Shown here: positions 27,532-36,510 of the stretch, piece by piece | How positions within the stretch are numbered: the first letter of the stretch is position 1 | How the letters are laid out: every line of letters starts with the position of its first letter | Assembly: GCF_023954305.1 (NCBI RefSeq) | Contig: NZ_JAMLIG010000001.1 | Location: 1,922,001 to 1,986,000, forward strand | DNA from: Mesorhizobium sp. | Lineage (GTDB): Bacteria; Pseudomonadota; Alphaproteobacteria; Rhizobiales; Rhizobiaceae | DNA length: 64,000 nt | Direction: 5' to 3' | Made by a program: the position numbers and the translations under genes | Notes under the pieces: generated by a model | The model's input: only the letters and a program-made list of their open reading frames with translations | Told to the model about the DNA's origin: nothing | Databases searched by the model: none

Positions 27532-27632
27532 GATGGCTCTCCTTGCCTGAATGACGAGAAAGGCGGCATCGAAGCCGCCCGAACTTCGTCCATATGTGGT
27601 GGCGCACGGCTGTGCGTTCAAGCCGGACTGTC

Positions 27633-30600
27633 TCACGCTCGCGTGAGTCGTTCAAGCGCGGCATCCATCAACGCGGCCGGCAGTTCGATCAGGCGCGGCG
27701 CCTCCGTGTACAGCAGGGCGGCGGTGATTTCACGGCCGGGATAGATCTTGGCCAGGAGGGCGCGGTAGAGGGAGAGCTGGACGATGTAAGCCTCGGGGAC
27801 ACCGGACACGTCCTTCGGCGGCGGGCGATTGGTCTTGTAGTCGACGATCAGCACGCGGCCGGCCGACAGCGACAGGCGGTCGACGGTGCCGGAGACCACG
27901 ACGTCGCGCCCGCCGAAGATGATGGATCCGGTCACCGCCACCTCGGCGCGGGAGCCGGCGGCGAAAACCGGGCCAAACAGCGGGTCCCAGAGCACCTGCC
28001 GCACCGACGCCCAGGCGTGATCGCGGTCGGCGGCCGTCCAATCGCCTTCCGCATTGTCGAGATAGCGCCGGGCGGCGGATTCGCGTTCGCTTTCCGGCAT
28101 GGAAGGCAGCATCTGCAGCAGGCGGTGGATCGCGAGACCCCGGGCGATGGCAAAGGAGGGCTCGTCCTGCGGATCCAGCACCGGCGAGCGCGCAGGCGCG
28201 ACGGCTTGATCAGGCGGGTCGAGAAGTGCCGCGGCCGCCGAGGGCGAGAGGCTCCTGACAGGTGCGTGCTGCTCGGGCAGGGGCGCAAGAGGAGCGAAGA
28301 CCGGGCCGGCGGACGGCGGCAGAGATGCTGCGGATACGGCCGGCACGGCAGCCTCGGGACTGCGGCGGAAGCGCAGGATGCCGGCTCCGGTCACCGGATG
28401 CGGCACGGTCCGGCTGTGCGGCGAGGCCGAAAGCGCGTTCGTCACGAGGTCGTGCCAGATGCCCGGAACCGGCTTCAGCTTGCCGCGATAGCCGCAGACG
28501 ATGAGCCGGTCCTCGGCGCGGGTCATGCCGACGTAGAGGAGGCGACGGTATTCATCCTCGGCCTTTTCGGAGAGCTTGCGGTTCTGCGCGACCGAGACCG
28601 AGTTCGTCATGTCGGATCCGGCCCGCCAGAGATAGCCGTCACCACGCCAGCCGCGGTTCTTCGCCTCGATCGGGATCAGCCGCGGCAGGTGCGCGTCGAG
28701 GCTCGGCCGGCCGGCGCCGTCGACCAGGAAGACGACCGGCGCCTCGAGGCCCTTGGCGGCGTGCACCGTCATGATGCGCACCTCGTCGCGCGTCTGGTCC
28801 ATCTCGCGCTTGATGTCCGGGGCGGCCGATTCCAGCGAAGCAAGGAAGGATTCGAGCCCGGGCAGGCCGGTCCGCTCCACCGCCAGCGCGAAACTCAGGA
28901 ACTCGTCGAGGATCTCGCCGGCGGAAGGTCCGAGCCGCGCGACCATCTTCGAGCGGACGCCGTCGCGGGCAAGGACCGCGGCATAGAACTCGAAGACGGG
29001 CTTGAAGGCCGCTTCGTTGGCCCAGCGGTCGAGGCACTCGACCACCGGCGCGAGATGCGGGTCCATCTCCGCCCGCTGACGCAACACGCGGCCGAGCGGC
29101 GCGTCGTGCCGGTTCCAGGCGAGTTCAAAGAGCTGTTCCTCCGACAGGCCGAAGACGGGGCTGCGCAGGAGCGCGGCCAGCGACAGGTCGTCATGCGGCT
29201 GCAGCGCTACGCGGCCAAGCGCGATCAGATCCTTCACGGCGATATGGCCGGACAGGCTCAGCCGGTCGGCTCCGGCGACGTTGACGGCACGGTTCTTCAG
29301 CGCCCGCGACAGCGCATGGACGAAACGGTCGCGCTTGCGCACCAAGACGAGGACGTCGCCGGCCGTCATCCGACGCGGCGCACCGTTCACCAGTTTGCCT
29401 TCGAGGCACTCGCCGTTCCCGATCCAGTCGCGGATCGTCGTGGCGATCTGTTCGGCGAGCAGCACCGCAGGCGCCGAGGCATGGTCGATGGCCTCGGTCC
29501 AATCGTCCGGCTCTTCCACCTGCTGCGGCTCGATCAACGGCCAGACCTCGACATGGCCCGGCTGCAGTTCGCGGATCGTCGGATGCTCGATCGGCTCCTG
29601 GTCGTGCGTCAGGCCCTTGCGGGCCGTCTCGGCGGCGAATACGAGATCCACGGCGCCGAGTACATCCGTCGTGGACCGGAACGAGCGCTGCAGGCGGACG
29701 CGCTCGAAACGACCGCCCGAGTTCCGAACCCACTCAGAGAAAGCGGCCCCGCTGAGCGAGAAGGATTCGGGATCGGCGCCCTGAAAGGAGTAGATCGACT
29801 GCTTCTCGTCGCCGACGGCGAACACCGTGCGGGTGACGTTGTCGCGCGCGCCGAGCCCCGCGAAGAATTCCTCCGCCAGCTTGCGCACCACCTGCCACTG
29901 GTCGGGACTGGTGTCCTGCGCCTCGTCGACCAGCACATGATCGATGCCGCGATCGAGCTTGTACTGGACCCACGGCCCGACATCGGCGCGGGAGAGCAGG
30001 CGGACCGTGCGCGAGATCAAGTCGTTGAAGTCGAGGAAGCCGCGCGCCGCCTTCAGCCGCTCGTAGCGGCCGATCAGCACGTCGGCGACAGTGAGAGCCG
30101 CAGCTGTCGCCTCGATCATGCGATGAAGCGCGATGCGGTCCTGCGCTTCGATCAGAACGGCTGCGAAACGGTCGAATTCAAACGGAAGGTCGGGGAAATG
30201 CTCGCCCACGCCCTTTGCCATGATATTCTTCGTGGTCTTCGACCGGAGCGTCCTGGTGTCCTTGTCCCTGGTGACGAAGATGGCGAAAAGCCTGTCGAAG
30301 CGCCGCAGCGGATCGTTCTCGGCACCGGCGGCAAGCAGATCGTCGGCGAAACCCGCCGCGGTGGCTTTCGCGGCGCGCGCCGCCCGCGCGGCGATGGCGC
30401 GGGCGAGCGACGGATCGAAATAGGAATCCGGCCAGACCTCGGCGGCGGCCGCGGCGGGCCGCCATCCGGTGGCGAAGCCGAACTCTTCGTGGAGCAGAGA
30501 CATGTCGCCGCCGAGCTGGTCAAGGAACGCTCTCAGCCTGTCCCGATTGGCGACGATCTCGCCCAAAAGCCTGTCCAGCCCCGCCTCGCCCGCGATCGCC

Positions 30601-31157
30601 AGCACGCGCTCGAAGGCGCCAGCCAGCGCCTCGTCCTGGCGCGCGGCGATCCCGGTCAGCATGTCGCGGCGGGCCTCCGCCACCAGCGCCTGCTCCATCT
30701 GGGCGTCCAGCATCTCGAAATGCCCGGCGATGTTCGCCTCGAGAGGGAACTGGTGCAGGATTGCCTCGCAGAAGGCGTGGATTGTCTGGATCTTCAACCC
30801 GCCCGGGGTTTCCAAGGCACGGGCGAAGAGCTGCCGGGCGCGGCGCAAGCGTGCCGGTAGCGCCCTACCATCGATCCGCTCGATCTCCTCGCTCAGCAGC
30901 GTTTCATCGAGCGTCGTCCACCGGGCAAGATCGCGAAAGACGCGGTTCGACATGTTGGCGGCGGCGGCCTTGGTATAAGTCAGGCAGAGAATCTTCGACG
31001 GTTCGACGCCGTCGAGCAGGAGGCGGATCACGCGCTGGGCGAGCACATGCGTCTTGCCCGACCCGGCATTGGCCGAGACCCAGGCCGAACTCGACGGATC
31101 GGAGGCGCGGGCCTGGTCGGCCAGCGTATCGGCCGGTATGACGGGCCTGCCACTCAT
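27633..31157 (-). CDS. addA: Double-strand break repair helicase-nuclease AddA
   Basis: 1174-residue UvrD/Rep-type helicase with a C-terminal RecB-family nuclease. Walker A is NAGSGKTHVLA near residue 35, motif II is LVDEAQDTSPDQW, motif III GDEKQSIYSFQGADP, motif VI VGMTRAEDRLIVCGY, and the nuclease motif is GTVDRLS...VLIVDYKTNRPP. With AddB it resects DNA ends for RecA loading. ATG 31157 overlaps the addB stop (ATGA) and gives the family start MSGRPVIPADT; the frame is open a little further upstream inside addB. Confidence 0.95.
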   Translation of the reverse strand: MSGRPVIPADTLADQARASDPSSSAWVSANAGSGKTHVLAQRVIRLLLDGVEPSKILCLTYTKAAAANMSNRVFRDLARWTTLDETLLSEEIERIDGRALPARLRRARQLFARALETPGGLKIQTIHAFCEAILHQFPLEANIAGHFEMLDAQMEQALVAEARRDMLTGIAARQDEALAGAFERVLAIAGEAGLDRLLGEIVANRDRLRAFLDQLGGDMSLLHEEFGFATGWRPAAAAAEVWPDSYFDPSLARAIAARAARAAKATAAGFADDLLAAGAENDPLRRFDRLFAIFVTRDKDTRTLRSKTTKNIMAKGVGEHFPDLPFEFDRFAAVLIEAQDRIALHRMIEATAAALTVADVLIGRYERLKAARGFLDFNDLISRTVRLLSRADVGPWVQYKLDRGIDHVLVDEAQDTSPDQWQVVRKLAEEFFAGLGARDNVTRTVFAVGDEKQSIYSFQGADPESFSLSGAAFSEWVRNSGGRFERVRLQRSFRSTTDVLGAVDLVFAAETARKGLTHDQEPIEHPTIRELQPGHVEVWPLIEPQQVEEPDDWTEAIDHASAPAVLLAEQIATTIRDWIGNGECLEGKLVNGAPRRMTAGDVLVLVRKRDRFVHALSRALKNRAVNVAGADRLSLSGHIAVKDLIALGRVALQPHDDLSLAALLRSPVFGLSEEQLFELAWNRHDAPLGRVLRQRAEMDPHLAPVVECLDRWANEAAFKPVFEFYAAVLARDGVRSKMVARLGPSAGEILDEFLSFALAVERTGLPGLESFLASLESAAPDIKREMDQTRDEVRIMTVHAAKGLEAPVVFLVDGAGRPSLDAHLPRLIPIEAKNRGWRGDGYLWRAGSDMTNSVSVAQNRKLSEKAEDEYRRLLYVGMTRAEDRLIVCGYRGKLKPVPGIWHDLVTNALSASPHSRTVPHPVTGAGILRFRRSPEAAVPAVSAASLPPSAGPVFAPLAPLPEQHAPVRSLSPSAAAALLDPPDQAVAPARSPVLDPQDEPSFAIARGLAIHRLLQMLPSMPESERESAARRYLDNAEGDWTAADRDHAWASVRQVLWDPLFGPVFAAGSRAEVAVTGSIIFGGRDVVVSGTVDRLSLSAGRVLIVDYKTNRPPPKDVSGVPEAYIVQLSLYRALLAKIYPGREITAALLYTEAPRLIELPAALMDAALERLTRA

Positions 31158-34100
31158 TCGCCGCCCTCGCCGCCGGTGTCGTCGCCGCCGGCCGACCACT
31201 CGAGCACGCGGGCGAGGTGATCGTAGTCGCCGTCGGTGTCGCCTTCCCTGAACGGCAAGGCGCGGGAGAGATAGCCGATCGCCGGGTCTTCATAATGAAG
31301 CAGGAGCCGTTCCAGCCGCTGCCAGGCCTCCTCGGACAGGTCGGCCGCGGTCTTGAGCGAACCTCTGATTTCGAGGATCGATTCCTCCTCCACCTCGCCG
31401 CTCGCCCTGAGCCGCACATAGGCGAGTTCGCCCGGCGTGAGGCGACCGAGCGCCGCGAACGCGCCGCGCATCATGAGTGCGCCTTCGAGCGGCAGCTGTG
31501 GCGACACGAGCCGGTGCGCCTGGACCTTCGAGGGCGAGGAGCCGGTCTTGTAGTCGAGGATATCCGCCAAACCGCCACGCGTGACATCGATGCGGTCAGC
31601 CTGGCCGGACAAGGTCGCGTCGGTCCGGCCGACGGCGATGGCCTCGGCGACGGCTTCGGCATGACGGATCGTCGTGTCCGCGCGATTGTTGCGCTCCCAG
31701 TCGACGAGATTCGGCGCCATAAGCGCAAAGCGCGGCCACCACACCGCGTATATGTCGGGTGGAAGCTGCTCCTCTTCGAAGCGCAGCCGCGCAATGGCGA
31801 GCAGGCGTTCAACCGCATCCGGCGCACCGGCATCCACGCCCGAAAGGGTGAATCGATGCAGGATATCGTGGAACAGCGTACCGCGCTCCGCGGCACCCGG
31901 ATCGCGCAGCAGCGGGTCGAGCCGATCGAGCCGAAGAACCTTCCGCGCATAGATCGCATACGGGTCGCGGCGGAGCGTTTCGACCTGCGTCACCGAGAAA
32001 TGCCGCGGCCTCGAGTCGAGCGGCGGCGCCGGATTCGGCCGGCGCGCGAAATCCACCGAAGGCGGCGCATCGAGCGCGTGATGTCGGGCCTCGGAGACGA
32101 GAAGCGCACCTTTCTCCCTCATTTCCTTTGCCGGCTCATCTCCAATGAGTGCGACCAGCCGCTGCAGCCATCGCGACGGTACTGACGGCGCGTCCCCCGC
32201 GCGCGCGGAACGGGTGAGGATGATCTCGGGGGTGGCCATCGCCATCTGAAAGTCGTGCGCCGCGAGACCGATCCGCCGCTCGGGCGGCTCCAGGCCGAGG
32301 CCGGCTTTCATGACTCGCGACATGAAACCGCCGGGATCGGCGCGGCCAGGCCACGAGCCTTCGTTGAGCCCGCCGCAGACGAGCAGATCGACATCCTGGA
32401 GACGCGCTTCCAGTGCACCCCAGATCGACACCGCGTGGTCTGCGGAATGGCGTGGCTTGACCGTCTCTCCGGCGATCAAGGCGGCGAGCACGTCCGGCCA
32501 CTCGACTGCGTCGATCGTGAGCTGCGCCTCGGCCGAGACCAGCCCACGCAACAGTTCCGCCAACTTCTCGCCGGCTTCGCCGCGATAGAGATCCTCGACG
32601 CCGTCGCTTTCCGACCGCCCTACATTCTCGAAAGCGACGACCGTGGCGCGTGCCAGTTCCACAATGTCGGCTCGGCCGCCGCGCAGGCTGCCCAGTCCTG
32701 CCACCGCATCGTGCAGGATGCGGGCGACCTCGAGCGCATCGTCCAGTTCCGCTGCCCGAAGGCGCCGCCTCCAGAACCGCGGGCGTTGTTTGCTGCCATC
32801 TTCATCGGCCAACAGCCTGGCCTCGAAATCGTCAGCGAGCGCGCAGATGTCGGGCCGCCCGACGCCGCCGCGCAAGGCGACGAGTTCGATCGCCTCCGCG
32901 GCGCGCCGCACACGGAGGCGCTCCAGCCCCGCGCGCAGGAGCGGCTGCTTGAGGAGCGAGAGGACCGCCACGGGATCGCCCGGGCGCATGACGCACTCGA
33001 CCAGAAGACGCAGCATCGCGGCCGGCGGCGTATCGGCAAGCGGTGTACCGGCGGAATCGTCGGCGACGATGCCGAAGCGCAACAATTCCGCACTCACGCG
33101 CCGGGCGAGAGCCCGATCGGCGGTGACCAGCGCGGCGCGTTTGTCCGGAGAAGCTGCTGCCTTGCGCAGCGCAAGCGCGATAGCCAGCGCTTCGTCGCGT
33201 TCGTTGGCCGCCTCGACGAGCGTCACGCCGCCGAGCGCTCCGCGCTCGATCGCATCGGCTACCGCGCGCCGGCTGCCCGGCCATGTTTCCGTCGATTCGG
33301 CCGGCCGCAGCGCTTCCGAGACGATGGCCGCGCGCGCGGCGAGGTCCGGCGCCTGCGTCCCGAGTTCGGCAACATCCGTGCGGAGGACGCCGAGTTCCGC
33401 AAGCAATTTGCTGAGACCGAATTGCGGATGGCCGAAGACCGAGGGTGCGGCGTCCGCGTCCGACAGCATGGACCAGGCCGACTCGTCAAGCGACAGGTCC
33501 AGCCCCGGCAGAATGACCGCGCCGTTAGGCAACCGCGATATCACGCGCAATAGCCGGGCCGTCGCCGGGATCGAGCCGGTGGAACCGGCAGCAATGACGG
33601 GACCCTTCGGCGGATTGCGCCCGAGGCGCTCAGCCTCCGTGTCGATGAGACGACTGCGATGCGCGGCTGGATTGGAGCGCCGCCGCTCCGCCAATGCTTC
33701 CGGCCAGCGAGAGGTAACGATCTGGAGAAAGTCGAGCGTCACCTGCCACCACGCGGCGAGTTCGTCACGGACGATGCCGGCGAGCCGCGTCCAATCGGCG
33801 TCCGCCGTCTCGATCTCGTCGATCAGCACCGCCAGATCCCGCGCCAGCCAGATTGCCTCGGCCGACGAGGTCGGCACCACGACCTCCTCCTCGAACAGGC
33901 TGGCGACTTCCGCGGGCAGCCGGTTCTTCCACGCCTTCACCAAGGGCGCCAGCAGCAGCAGGCGTTGCAGGCCGTCGATCGGCGGATCGAGCGCCGGCGG
34001 CGGGGGTAGCGTCGTCTCGAACCAGGCCATGTCCTCGTCGACATCGCCGAGCGGGCGGATGACGGGCAGGATCGCCGCCTTGCCGCCCAGCCTTTCGGCA

Positions 34101-34288
34101 AAGGTCGCCCGCAGCGCACGGGCGGCGCGGCGGGTCGGGACGAAGATGGTCGCATCGGCCAGCGCAAGCGGGTCGCCGCCGGGCTGAAAGCCAGGAATCA
34201 ACCGGCCCGAAAGCAGCGCGTCGGCAAGCGTCGGAAGGAAAGGCGCCCCCGGCGGAATCGAGAAGACCCGCGGCGCGGGGGAAGTCAT
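31154..34288 (-). CDS. addB: Double-strand break repair protein AddB
   Basis: 1044-residue partner of AddA. The C-terminal PD-(D/E)XK nuclease is clear (GQADRIDVTRGGLADILDYKTGS). The N-terminus reads FSIPPGAPFLPTLADALLSG where B. subtilis AddB has a Walker A loop, so I see no functional P-loop, and no cysteine cluster is visible near the nuclease. Both fit the alphaproteobacterial AddB type. Starts and stops overlap the neighbours by 4 bp on both sides. Confidence 0.93.
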   Translation of the reverse strand: MTSPAPRVFSIPPGAPFLPTLADALLSGRLIPGFQPGGDPLALADATIFVPTRRAARALRATFAERLGGKAAILPVIRPLGDVDEDMAWFETTLPPPPALDPPIDGLQRLLLLAPLVKAWKNRLPAEVASLFEEEVVVPTSSAEAIWLARDLAVLIDEIETADADWTRLAGIVRDELAAWWQVTLDFLQIVTSRWPEALAERRRSNPAAHRSRLIDTEAERLGRNPPKGPVIAAGSTGSIPATARLLRVISRLPNGAVILPGLDLSLDESAWSMLSDADAAPSVFGHPQFGLSKLLAELGVLRTDVAELGTQAPDLAARAAIVSEALRPAESTETWPGSRRAVADAIERGALGGVTLVEAANERDEALAIALALRKAAASPDKRAALVTADRALARRVSAELLRFGIVADDSAGTPLADTPPAAMLRLLVECVMRPGDPVAVLSLLKQPLLRAGLERLRVRRAAEAIELVALRGGVGRPDICALADDFEARLLADEDGSKQRPRFWRRRLRAAELDDALEVARILHDAVAGLGSLRGGRADIVELARATVVAFENVGRSESDGVEDLYRGEAGEKLAELLRGLVSAEAQLTIDAVEWPDVLAALIAGETVKPRHSADHAVSIWGALEARLQDVDLLVCGGLNEGSWPGRADPGGFMSRVMKAGLGLEPPERRIGLAAHDFQMAMATPEIILTRSARAGDAPSVPSRWLQRLVALIGDEPAKEMREKGALLVSEARHHALDAPPSVDFARRPNPAPPLDSRPRHFSVTQVETLRRDPYAIYARKVLRLDRLDPLLRDPGAAERGTLFHDILHRFTLSGVDAGAPDAVERLLAIARLRFEEEQLPPDIYAVWWPRFALMAPNLVDWERNNRADTTIRHAEAVAEAIAVGRTDATLSGQADRIDVTRGGLADILDYKTGSSPSKVQAHRLVSPQLPLEGALMMRGAFAALGRLTPGELAYVRLRASGEVEEESILEIRGSLKTAADLSEEAWQRLERLLLHYEDPAIGYLSRALPFREGDTDGDYDHLARVLEWSAGGDDTGGEGGE

Positions 34289-35013
34289 CCTGATCTTGCC
34301 GCCGCCCGGGCGACGGCCGCTTCCGCAGGAGCGATGGCATCGGGGGTGCCGACCGTGATCCAGTCTCCGTCCAGAACCATTCCGTAGAGCCGGCCGGAAA
34401 CGAGCGCCGCGTCGAATTCGCGGTTCAGCGAGTGGGGGCCGCCTGGTGCACCGGCGAAGATGCGCGGATGGATGATCGCGGCACCTGCATAGATCAGCCC
34501 TTCAGGGTCGCCTTTCGCGCGCGCAAGCCGGCCATCGGGCGCCATCAGGAAGTCGGTCCCGCCCGAGTGTCCTGTCGCCTGATCAAGCCGTGCCAGCATC
34601 AGGAGAATATCCATCCTCGCATCGTTCCAGGCAAGGGCGAGACGGCGAAGGCTGTTGTCCTTCCTGTCGATCCAGAACGTGTCGGCGTTGAGGACGTAGA
34701 AGGGATGGGAACCGAGTTTGGGCAGTGCGCGCACGATGCCGCCGCCGGAGTCGAGCAAAGCGTCGCGTTCGTCGGAGATCTCGATGGCAGGCCTTGCCCT
34801 GCCGAAGACGTGGCTGACGAGCTGATCGGGGAGGTAGTGGACGTTCACCACCGCGGTTTCCACGTCGGCATGCGCGAGCGCGTCAAGCCCCCAGTCGATC
34901 AATGCTTTGCCGGCTATCTTTACCAGCGGTTTCGGTATCGTGTCGGTGATCGGCCGCATGCGCTTGCCGAGCCCGGCGGCCAGCACCATCGCCGTGCGAG
35001 GAGTTGCGCTCAT
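34285..35013 (-). CDS. murU: Nucleotidyltransferase, MurU-like (MurNAc-1-phosphate uridylyltransferase)
   Basis: 242-residue GT-A fold enzyme with the sugar-nucleotide signature AMVLAAGLGKRMRPITDTIPKPLVKIAGK, then NVHYLPDQLVSHV and FYVLNADTFWID with the metal-binding Asp. In Pseudomonas MurU makes UDP-MurNAc from MurNAc-alpha-1-phosphate in cell-wall recycling, with the kinase AmgK. The neighbouring gene here encodes an AmgK-like kinase domain, which supports the assignment. Start ATG 35013 overlaps the upstream stop by 4 bp. Confidence 0.87.
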   Translation of the reverse strand: MSATPRTAMVLAAGLGKRMRPITDTIPKPLVKIAGKALIDWGLDALAHADVETAVVNVHYLPDQLVSHVFGRARPAIEISDERDALLDSGGGIVRALPKLGSHPFYVLNADTFWIDRKDNSLRRLALAWNDARMDILLMLARLDQATGHSGGTDFLMAPDGRLARAKGDPEGLIYAGAAIIHPRIFAGAPGGPHSLNREFDAALVSGRLYGMVLDGDWITVGTPDAIAPAEAAVARAAARSG

Positions 35014-36509
35014 CCGAGCAGGCCGCGCGAGAGGTAGAAATCGCGCACGCCGGCGAGCGCCGGATGCGGCAGGACGCGGCCAACGTAGTCCCGGATGCGC
35101 GGCAGGTGCTTCAGATAGTGCGGCTTGCCGTCGCGCCTGTCGAGACGGACGAAGATGCCGAGGATCTTCGAGTTCCGCTGCGCGGCCATGATCGCGTAGG
35201 CCTCGTCGAAGCCTGCTTCGTCGAAACCGCCCTGCGCGTGCCGCGCCGTCTTGTAGGCATCGACCGTCGCGCGCTCCAGTTCAGGCGGGATCGTCACCCG
35301 CGCATCCTGAGCGAGCGACGCGACGTCATAGGCCGCCGGCCCCCAGAGCGCATCCTGGAAGTCGATGATGCCGAGCCGGTCGCTGCCGCTGCGCTCCTCC
35401 CGCCAGATGATGTTGGGCGAATGATAGTCGCGCAGCACGATGCTCTTCTCGGCGGCGGCAAGACGCGAGATGGCGGAGTCCCACGCGGCACGGTATTCCG
35501 CCCGATCTGCATCCGTCAGCGCCGTGCCCGTTTCTTCGGGCACGTACCAGTCGATCAGCAGCTCGGCCTCGATCATCATCGCGTCGCGGTCGTAAAGGGG
35601 CAGATGGTGGACGACGCCCGGCGCCGCTTCCATCTCCAGCGGCCAGTCGTGGCGATGAATGCCGGCGAGGAGCGCCGCGGCGGCGAGATAGCGCTCGCGC
35701 ACCGGCGCGCCCGCGGCGTCGAGGAAGCCGCCGTCGCCGAGGTGCTCGATCAGGAGCAGGCCCTGGTCGAGATCCTGGGCGAAGATCTTCGGGGCGCAGA
35801 AGCCACGCAATGCGAGCGCCTTTGCGATGGCGACGAAAGGCGTCACGGATTCGGCCAGATGCGCGATCTGGCTGTAGGGCTTGCCGTCGCGGATCGGCGG
35901 TCCGTCGGGCTGGCGCGGCGCGTTCATCAGGATGCGCTTCGGCGCGCCGGGCGCCGTTACCGTCTCGTAGGTGCGCGTCGAGGCGTCGCCGAGCAGGAAG
36001 GTGCGTGCAGCTCCCGGCGCGCCGGCCTCGGCGAGGAAGCGTCGGATCGCGAGCGTTCGGCGCAGACGCCGCAGAGCGGCATCCGGCGCCGTAATCGTCA
36101 CGACACGTCCCTCGCCGCGATGAGCGAGTTCGACGCGAATCCGCCCTGCGGGAAGAACGTCCTCGGCGCGTTCCGGCCATTCGACGAGGGTGACACCTTC
36201 GCTGACGGCCTCGTCGAAGCCGAGTTCGTCGAGGTCGGAGCCGCCGGCGAGGCGGTAGAGGTCGAAATGATGGGTTGCGATGCGCCCAGGATAGGACTGG
36301 ACGAGGGTGAAGGTGGGGCTCGGCACATCGAGCGCCGGATCGGCTGCCAGCGCCCGCACGAAGCCGCGCGCGAGCGTCGTCTTGCCGGCGCCGAGATCGC
36401 CGGAGAGCGCGAAGACGTCGCCGACCCGCGCTATCGCAGCGAGGTCCGCGCCGAGGCGCGTCGTGGCGGCTTCGTCTTCGAGCTCGATCGTCAGCGTTTC
36501 GGGCGACAT
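35010..36509 (-). CDS. tsaE: Fusion of TsaE (tRNA t6A ATPase) and AmgK-like phosphotransferase
   Basis: 499-residue two-domain protein. Residues 1-155 are TsaE: P-loop SGDLGAGKTTLARGFVRAL, then PSPTFTLVQSYPG and HFDLYRL, EWPERAE. TsaE acts in threonylcarbamoylation of tRNA A37. Residues about 165-499 are an aminoglycoside-phosphotransferase-type kinase: LLIEHLGDGGFLD, the catalytic loop VLRDYHSPNIIW and the metal motif GIIDFQDALWGP. The latter resembles AmgK, which phosphorylates MurNAc/GlcNAc. Such fusions are common in Rhizobiales. ATG 36509 is the normal TsaE start, 1 bp after the divL stop. Confidence 0.92.
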   Translation of the reverse strand: MSPETLTIELEDEAATTRLGADLAAIARVGDVFALSGDLGAGKTTLARGFVRALAADPALDVPSPTFTLVQSYPGRIATHHFDLYRLAGGSDLDELGFDEAVSEGVTLVEWPERAEDVLPAGRIRVELAHRGEGRVVTITAPDAALRRLRRTLAIRRFLAEAGAPGAARTFLLGDASTRTYETVTAPGAPKRILMNAPRQPDGPPIRDGKPYSQIAHLAESVTPFVAIAKALALRGFCAPKIFAQDLDQGLLLIEHLGDGGFLDAAGAPVRERYLAAAALLAGIHRHDWPLEMEAAPGVVHHLPLYDRDAMMIEAELLIDWYVPEETGTALTDADRAEYRAAWDSAISRLAAAEKSIVLRDYHSPNIIWREERSGSDRLGIIDFQDALWGPAAYDVASLAQDARVTIPPELERATVDAYKTARHAQGGFDEAGFDEAYAIMAAQRNSKILGIFVRLDRRDGKPHYLKHLPRIRDYVGRVLPHPALAGVRDFYLSRGLLG

Positions 36510-36510
36510 G

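Noticed and set aside
27594..30860. Plus-strand open frame of 1088 codons opposite addA
   Set aside because: It mirrors addA codon by codon, has no family motif and is Arg/Gly/Asp rich as expected for the antisense of a high-GC gene.
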